Shown here: piece by piece, positions 60,218 to 64,000 of the stretch
Numbering within the stretch: position 1 is the stretch's first letter
How the letters are laid out: every line of letters starts with the position of its first letter
DNA from: Planktosalinus lacus
Lineage (GTDB): Bacteria; Bacteroidota; Bacteroidia; Flavobacteriales; Flavobacteriaceae
Length of the DNA: 64,000 bases
Assembly (NCBI RefSeq): GCF_014640155.1
Contig: NZ_BMGK01000007.1
Location: 124,001 to 188,000 of the forward strand
Direction of reading: 5' to 3'
Program-made: the position numbers and the translations under genes
Notes under the pieces: generated by a model
What the model saw: only the letters and a program-made list of their open reading frames with translations
Database searches by the model: none
Told to the model about the DNA's origin: nothing

Positions 60218-61606
60218 TTACTTTTTCATCTCCGTAAAATAATGAAAAAACTGCGGGATGGTTTCAATCCCCTTCAGGTAATTCCAGATACCGAAATGTT
60301 CATTGGGTGAGTGAATGGCATCACTGTCCAGACCAAAGCCCATCAGTATGGTTTTGCTTTTCAGCTCTTTTTCAAACAAGGCAACAATTGGGATACTGCC
60401 ACCGCTGCGTTGCGGGATGGGTGTTTTACCGAAAGTGGCTTCATAAGCTTTTTCAGCGGCACGGTATTCCAGACTGTCGATGGGTGTTACATAAGCGGTT
60501 CCACCGTGGTGTGGTGTGACTTTTACTTTAACGGCTTTCGGAGCGATGGACTCGAAATGGTTTTTGAACAGGTCGGTGATTTCTTTCCAGTCCTGATCGG
60601 GCACCAGGCGCATGCTTATTTTCGCGTAAGCTTTACTGGCAATCACCGTTTTGGCACCTTCACCGGTATAACCGCCCCAAATTCCGTTTACGTCCAATGT
60701 TGGGCGGATTGAATTTCGCTCATTGGTGGTATAGCCTTTTTCACCATACACATCATTGATGTCCAGTGCCTTTTTATAAGCGTCAAGACTGAAAGGGGCT
60801 TCGGCCATTTTTTCTCTTTCTTTCGTAGTAAGTTCTTCTACTTTATCGTAAAATCCAGGAATGGTGATATGATTGTTTTCATCGTGCAAGGAGGCAATCA
60901 TTTTTGCCAGCACATTGATGGGGTTGGCCACGGCACCGCCATACAAACCGGAGTGTAAATCACGGTTGGGTCCTGTGACTTCCACTTCCACATAACTTAG
61001 TCCGCGTAAACCGGTGGTGATGGATGGAACATCTTTGGCAATCATTCCGGTATCGCTGATGAGAATAACATCATTAGAGAGCTTTTCACGGTTACGTTCC
61101 AAAAACCATCCCAGGCTCACACTGCCCACTTCTTCTTCACCTTCTATCATAAACTTGACGTTGCACGGTAATTGGTTGGTTTGGGTCATATATTCCATCG
61201 CCTTCACATGCATATACATCTGCCCTTTATCGTCGCAAGAACCCCGGGCGTATATTGCACCTTCGGGATGGGTATCTGTTTTTTTAATAACAGGCTCAAA
61301 CGGCGGACTCTCCCACAAATCCAGCGGATCGGGTGGTTGCACGTCATAGTGGCCATACACCAGAACGGTGGGCAGGTTTTTATCGATTATTTTTTCGCCA
61401 TATACGATGGGGTATCCGGGTGTTTCACAGATTTCAACCACATCACAACCGGCTTTTTCAAGGCTGGTTTTAACAGCTTCAGCAGTAGCAATCACATCTT
61501 TTTTATAAGCAGAATCGGCACTGATAGATGGGATTTTAAGTAAGTCAATGAGTTCGTTGAGAAAACGTTCTTTGTTTTCTTCAATATAATTTTTTGCGCT
61601 CTTCAT
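60218..61606 (-). CDS. M20 family dipeptidase
   Basis: A 462-residue zinc dipeptidase/carboxypeptidase of the M20 (CNDP/PepV-like) family. Metal-site stretches are VYGHYDVQPP (His, Asp), ARGSCDDKGQ (bridging Asp), IEGEEEVGS (catalytic Glu, ligand Glu) and DTGM. The lid domain carries LHSGLYGGAVANP and RLVPDQDW, and the C-terminal DAIHSPNEHFGI has the last His. Probably cytosolic, cleaving dipeptides. It converges with the exported-protein gene and lies upstream of the tRNA on the other strand. Confidence 0.93.
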   Translation of the reverse strand: MKSAKNYIEENKERFLNELIDLLKIPSISADSAYKKDVIATAEAVKTSLEKAGCDVVEICETPGYPIVYGEKIIDKNLPTVLVYGHYDVQPPDPLDLWESPPFEPVIKKTDTHPEGAIYARGSCDDKGQMYMHVKAMEYMTQTNQLPCNVKFMIEGEEEVGSVSLGWFLERNREKLSNDVILISDTGMIAKDVPSITTGLRGLSYVEVEVTGPNRDLHSGLYGGAVANPINVLAKMIASLHDENNHITIPGFYDKVEELTTKEREKMAEAPFSLDAYKKALDINDVYGEKGYTTNERNSIRPTLDVNGIWGGYTGEGAKTVIASKAYAKISMRLVPDQDWKEITDLFKNHFESIAPKAVKVKVTPHHGGTAYVTPIDSLEYRAAEKAYEATFGKTPIPQRSGGSIPIVALFEKELKSKTILMGFGLDSDAIHSPNEHFGIWNYLKGIETIPQFFHYFTEMKK

Positions 61607-61662
61607 AGTAAGGTTTTATTGAAACGTAAAACTACGAAAATCTCTCATTTTTATAAAGGAAG

Positions 61663-61695
61663 TTGTTTTTTTATTCCAATCTTTGTTTATCTTTG
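61663..61695 (+). promoter_or_regulatory. Promoter of tRNA-Leu
   Basis: TTG (61663-61665), a 22-nt spacer and TATCTTTG (61688-61695), a full -7 match. Confidence 0.65.
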
Positions 61696-61721
61696 CACCC
61701 ACTTAAAACAAAAATCCAAAT

Positions 61722-61803
61722 GCGGGCGTGGTGGAATTGGTAGACACGCTAGACTTAGGATCTAGTGCCGCAAGGTGTGAGAGTTCGAGTCTCTCCGCCC
61801 GCA
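61722..61803 (+). tRNA. tRNA-Leu (anticodon UAG)
   Basis: An 82-nt class II tRNA. The acceptor stem is GCGGGCG / CGCCCGC with discriminator A, the D-loop GGTGGAATTGGTAGACAC, and the anticodon stem CTAGA / TCTAG around CTTAGGA, giving UAG (reads CUA and family). The long variable arm is TGCCGCAAGGTGTG and the T-loop GTTCGAGTC. No encoded CCA. The long variable arm and discriminator A73 fit leucine. Confidence 0.96.
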
Positions 61804-61809
61804 CAAAAG

Positions 61810-61837
61810 AAAGCTTCTCAGCAATGAGGAGCTTTTT
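61810..61837 (+). terminator. Terminator downstream of tRNA-Leu
   Basis: AAAGCTTCTCA / TGAGGAGCTTT (one G-U pair) capped by the GCAA tetraloop and followed by T residues. Confidence 0.85.
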
Positions 61838-61946
61838 GTATTTATAAAATATACTTTTTCTTTCATTTTTAAGTTATTTCAGGTGAAATTAGCACTTTAA
61901 AGTTGCTTAACTTTAGTATTTTTACAGCAGTAAACAACAATGTCCT

Positions 61947-62825
61947 ATGAGCACCTCTTTTGAAAAATACCAGAAACGCAGGTTGATTTCATCTTATTTT
62001 TCTGTAGTTATTAGCATTTCACTGGTGTTATTTCTACTGGGTATGTTAGGGCTATTAGTATTAAACACAAAAAAGGTAGCAGATCATTTTAAGGAACAAA
62101 TTGCACTGAGTATTTATTTAAAAGAAACCGCCAAGGAGGTAGAGATTACGCAGTTGCAAAAAAGTCTTTCTCTGGCCGATTATACAAAGAGTGCTGTTTA
62201 TGTTCCAAAAGAGGAAGCTGCTGAAAAATTAAGTGTTGAGATTGGTGAAGATTTTATTGATTATTTGGGTGATAATCCGTTGCAAAACTCTATTGATGTG
62301 TTTTTAAATGCAGACTTTGTCACACCGGAACTAATGGAAGAAATCACCAATGAATTACTGGCAAAAGGTTTTGTAGATGAGGTAATTTATGACAAGCCCC
62401 TCATCGCATTGCTCAATGACAATATCAAGAGAATTAGTTTTTGGGTGCTTATTATTAGTGGAGTTTTTACTTTTATTGCAGTCTTGCTGATCAACAGCTC
62501 GATAAGATTATCTGTTTATTCGAAGCGATTTACCATCAAAACCATGCAAATGGTGGGAGCTACTAAAAGTTTTATCAGAAAGCCCTTTATTTGGAAAAGC
62601 ATTAAACTGGGCGTTGTTGGAATTTTTGTGGCGTGGATTGGAATGGGAGTGGTAATATATTCTCTCAATAAAACGTTTCCTGAGCTGTTATTGATTGAAC
62701 AACCCTTAATACTAGGAGCTATGTTCCTTTCAATTTTTGTTTTAGGGGTTTTCATCTCTTGGTTGAGTACCTTCTTTGCAACTCAACGATTTTTGAATTT
62801 GAGAACAGACGAGCTATATTATTAA
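61947..62825 (+). CDS. ftsX: Cell-division protein FtsX
   Basis: A 292-residue inner-membrane protein that with FtsE controls peptidoglycan hydrolases at the division site. The N-terminal helix (about 16-40) is followed by an extracytoplasmic domain (about 40-165, IALSIYLKETAKEVEITQLQ) and three C-terminal helices (about 170-190, 220-242, 262-282). MacB/FtsX-type loop INSSIRLSVYSKRFTIKTMQ. First gene of an operon with DUF3098, uppP and truB, an order seen in other Bacteroidota. Confidence 0.93.
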   Translation: MSTSFEKYQKRRLISSYFSVVISISLVLFLLGMLGLLVLNTKKVADHFKEQIALSIYLKETAKEVEITQLQKSLSLADYTKSAVYVPKEEAAEKLSVEIGEDFIDYLGDNPLQNSIDVFLNADFVTPELMEEITNELLAKGFVDEVIYDKPLIALLNDNIKRISFWVLIISGVFTFIAVLLINSSIRLSVYSKRFTIKTMQMVGATKSFIRKPFIWKSIKLGVVGIFVAWIGMGVVIYSLNKTFPELLLIEQPLILGAMFLSIFVLGVFISWLSTFFATQRFLNLRTDELYY

Positions 62826-62860
62826 ACAAAAGATTTTAGACAATAGAATAATTTATACTC

Positions 62861-63115
62861 ATGGGAGAACAAAAAAGAAAGTTAGAAAACAAAGAAGAAT
62901 TTATCTTTCAAAAGGAAAACTATAAATGGATGTTTATTGGCCTTGGGTTTATTGCCCTGGGGTTTATCCTGATGGTGGGGGGTGGTAGTGACGACCCCAA
63001 TGTGTTCAACCCTGAGATTTATAATTGGAGACGCATCAGGTTAGCACCGGCACTCATCCTGATAGGATTTGCCATTGAAGTCTATGCCATTTTATTGAAC
63101 CCAAATAAAAAGTAG
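62861..63115 (+). CDS. DUF3098 membrane protein
   Basis: An 84-residue protein with two hydrophobic helices (about 24-40 and 62-80) around the loop GGGSDDPNVFNPEIYNWRRI. It matches DUF3098, a small Bacteroidota family always found between ftsX and uppP; no function is known. It starts 35 nt after ftsX and its stop directly abuts the uppP start. Confidence 0.88.
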   Translation: MGEQKRKLENKEEFIFQKENYKWMFIGLGFIALGFILMVGGGSDDPNVFNPEIYNWRRIRLAPALILIGFAIEVYAILLNPNKK

Positions 63116-63910
63116 ATGACGTATCTTGATGCATTGATCCTTGGCGCAGTCCAGGGGTTGACGGAGTTTTTACCGGTGTCTTCCAGTGGTCATCTTGAGA
63201 TTGGAAAAGCTTTATTAGGCGATCAAAGCATTCCGCAAGAAAGCTTATTGTTTACTGTGGTAGTACATTTTGCCACAGCACTGAGCACCGTAATTGTTTT
63301 TAGAAAAGATATAATCGAAATTTTTCAAGGCCTCTTTCAGTTCAAATGGAATGAGGAATTTAAATACTCCCTCAAAATAATTTTATCGATGGTCCCAGCG
63401 GTTTTTATCGGTCTGGTTTTTAGTGACCAACTGGAGTCGCTTTTTAGTGGTGATATACTCTTTGTAGGGTTTATGTTAATCATCACGGCCTTGCTTTTAT
63501 GGCTTGCAGATAAAGCCAAAAACACAACTAAAAAAGTAACCTTTCAAAATGCTTTTGTCATTGGTGTGGCACAGGCCATTGCCATTCTTCCCGGTATTTC
63601 CCGTAGTGGAGCTACCATTGCGACATCGGTATTATTGGGTATTGACAGGGCACGAGCGGCACGATTTTCCTTTTTGATGGTCGTCCCTTTAATTCTTGGG
63701 AAAATGGCCAAAGACATTTTAAGTGGGGACATTTCAAACGAAACAGCCAATCTGGGCATATTGATCGCGGGCTTCGCAGCAGCCTTTGTTTTTGGCATCA
63801 TTGCCTGTACCTGGATGATTGCGATTGTAAAGAAAAGCAAGCTGTCTTATTTTGCCGTGTATTGCTTTATCGTTGGGGTGATTTCTATTGTGTTTGGGTA
63901 TTATAATTAA
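63116..63910 (+). CDS. uppP: Undecaprenyl-diphosphatase (BacA/UppP)
   Basis: A 264-residue inner-membrane enzyme recycling undecaprenyl diphosphate to the monophosphate carrier of cell-wall synthesis, and conferring bacitracin tolerance. Motifs: GLTEFLPVSSSGHLEIG (E/QxxxE-like region plus PVSSSGH) and PGISRSGATI (P-loop-like, Ser and Arg). About eight helices. Its ATG follows the DUF3098 stop without a gap, so translation is coupled; truB starts five bases after its stop. Confidence 0.96.
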   Translation: MTYLDALILGAVQGLTEFLPVSSSGHLEIGKALLGDQSIPQESLLFTVVVHFATALSTVIVFRKDIIEIFQGLFQFKWNEEFKYSLKIILSMVPAVFIGLVFSDQLESLFSGDILFVGFMLIITALLLWLADKAKNTTKKVTFQNAFVIGVAQAIAILPGISRSGATIATSVLLGIDRARAARFSFLMVVPLILGKMAKDILSGDISNETANLGILIAGFAAAFVFGIIACTWMIAIVKKSKLSYFAVYCFIVGVISIVFGYYN

Positions 63911-63914
63911 AAAT

Positions 63915-64000
63915 ATGAATTATACTGCAGCATCTTTCCAGGAAGGTCAAATCCTTTTAATTGACAAACCCCTGAATTGGACTTCTTTTCAGGTGGTCAA
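63915..64000 (+). CDS. truB: tRNA pseudouridine-55 synthase TruB (5' end only)
   Basis: Only 28 codons lie inside the window: MNYTAASFQEGQ then ILLIDKPLNWTSFQVV. The DKPLNWTSF stretch is the conserved TruB N-terminal motif (usually DKPxGxTS). TruB makes pseudouridine at position 55 of all tRNAs. Fourth gene of the ftsX operon. Confidence 0.9.
   Translation, partial: MNYTAASFQEGQILLIDKPLNWTSFQVV

Noticed and set aside
60128-60310. Plus-strand frame after the exported-protein gene
   Set aside because: It overlaps the end of that gene and the M20 gene, and has no promoter or coding character of its own.
1-64000. Prophage, transposon or integrative element
   Set aside because: No integrase, transposase, phage structural gene or tRNA-end duplication was seen; the tRNA-Leu gene is intact with no repeat of its 3' end noticed nearby.

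Overview
The window is a chromosomal stretch from a member of the Bacteroidota, almost certainly the family Flavobacteriaceae. Supporting evidence: type IX secretion (T9SS) proteins with type B sorting domains, PorP/SprF and PorE-like proteins, carboxypeptidase-regulatory-domain TonB receptors, several Bacteroidota-only families (DUF4168, DUF5689, DUF3098, DUF4407), AT-rich sequence, weak ribosome binding sites, and promoters of the Bacteroidota type (TTG, about 19 nt, TAnnTTTG). No rRNA, CRISPR array, transposase, integrase or prophage was seen. Both ends cut genes: a sugar MFS transporter on the left and truB on the right.

Layout. 0-6.7 kb: sugar porter, SLC13 carrier plus DUF202 protein, two DUF4168 secreted proteins each with its own terminator, RseP protease, SCO1 and a small secreted protein. 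6.8-13 kb: tandem M14 carboxypeptidases (the first without catalytic residues), two small proteins, a PQQ-type sugar dehydrogenase bracketed by 40-bp direct repeats, and a membrane-anchored XRE regulator. 13.2-16.1 kb: a 10-bp-periodic AAAC array, short ssb, recQ, and a small Cys/Lys-rich gene behind a Fur-like box. 16.3-27.5 kb: GH3 protein, a metallopeptidase-like protein, two short leader/sORF units ahead of a TPR gene, an HDAC-like deacetylase, Tex, MetG, LD-carboxypeptidase and HflX. 27.7-34.6 kb: a surface operon of two T9SS type B cargo proteins, PorP/SprF and a PorE-like OmpA protein. 35-43.7 kb: an OB-fold lipoprotein and TonB receptor divergent from an exported endonuclease-like protein, then a b561-like membrane protein and a second TonB receptor.

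43.9-53.4 kb is a seven-gene minus-strand run: uvrC, a patatin/beta-barrel protein, homogentisate dioxygenase, HPPD, DUF3108, tryptophan 2,3-dioxygenase and an M23 peptidase. It combines aromatic amino acid breakdown with envelope functions. 53.5-58.5 kb: YraN, a second membrane-anchored XRE regulator, DUF4407, a BlaI/M56 pair with operators on its promoter, and a PhnA-domain protein. 58.5-60.2 kb is an AT-rich accessory patch: an XRE regulator with a G9 tract, a secreted six-cysteine peptide and an exported regulatory-domain protein. 60.2-64 kb: M20 dipeptidase, tRNA-Leu(UAG), then the envelope operon ftsX-DUF3098-uppP-truB.

Least ordinary candidates: the XRE/Cys-rich peptide patch, the OB-fold lipoprotein/TonB receptor/nuclease locus, the short leader units at 18.6-19.2 kb, the helically phased array before ssb, the Fur-boxed micro-gene, and the catalytically dead M14 paralogue. 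All functional statements are read from sequence and from memory of protein families; no database search was run.
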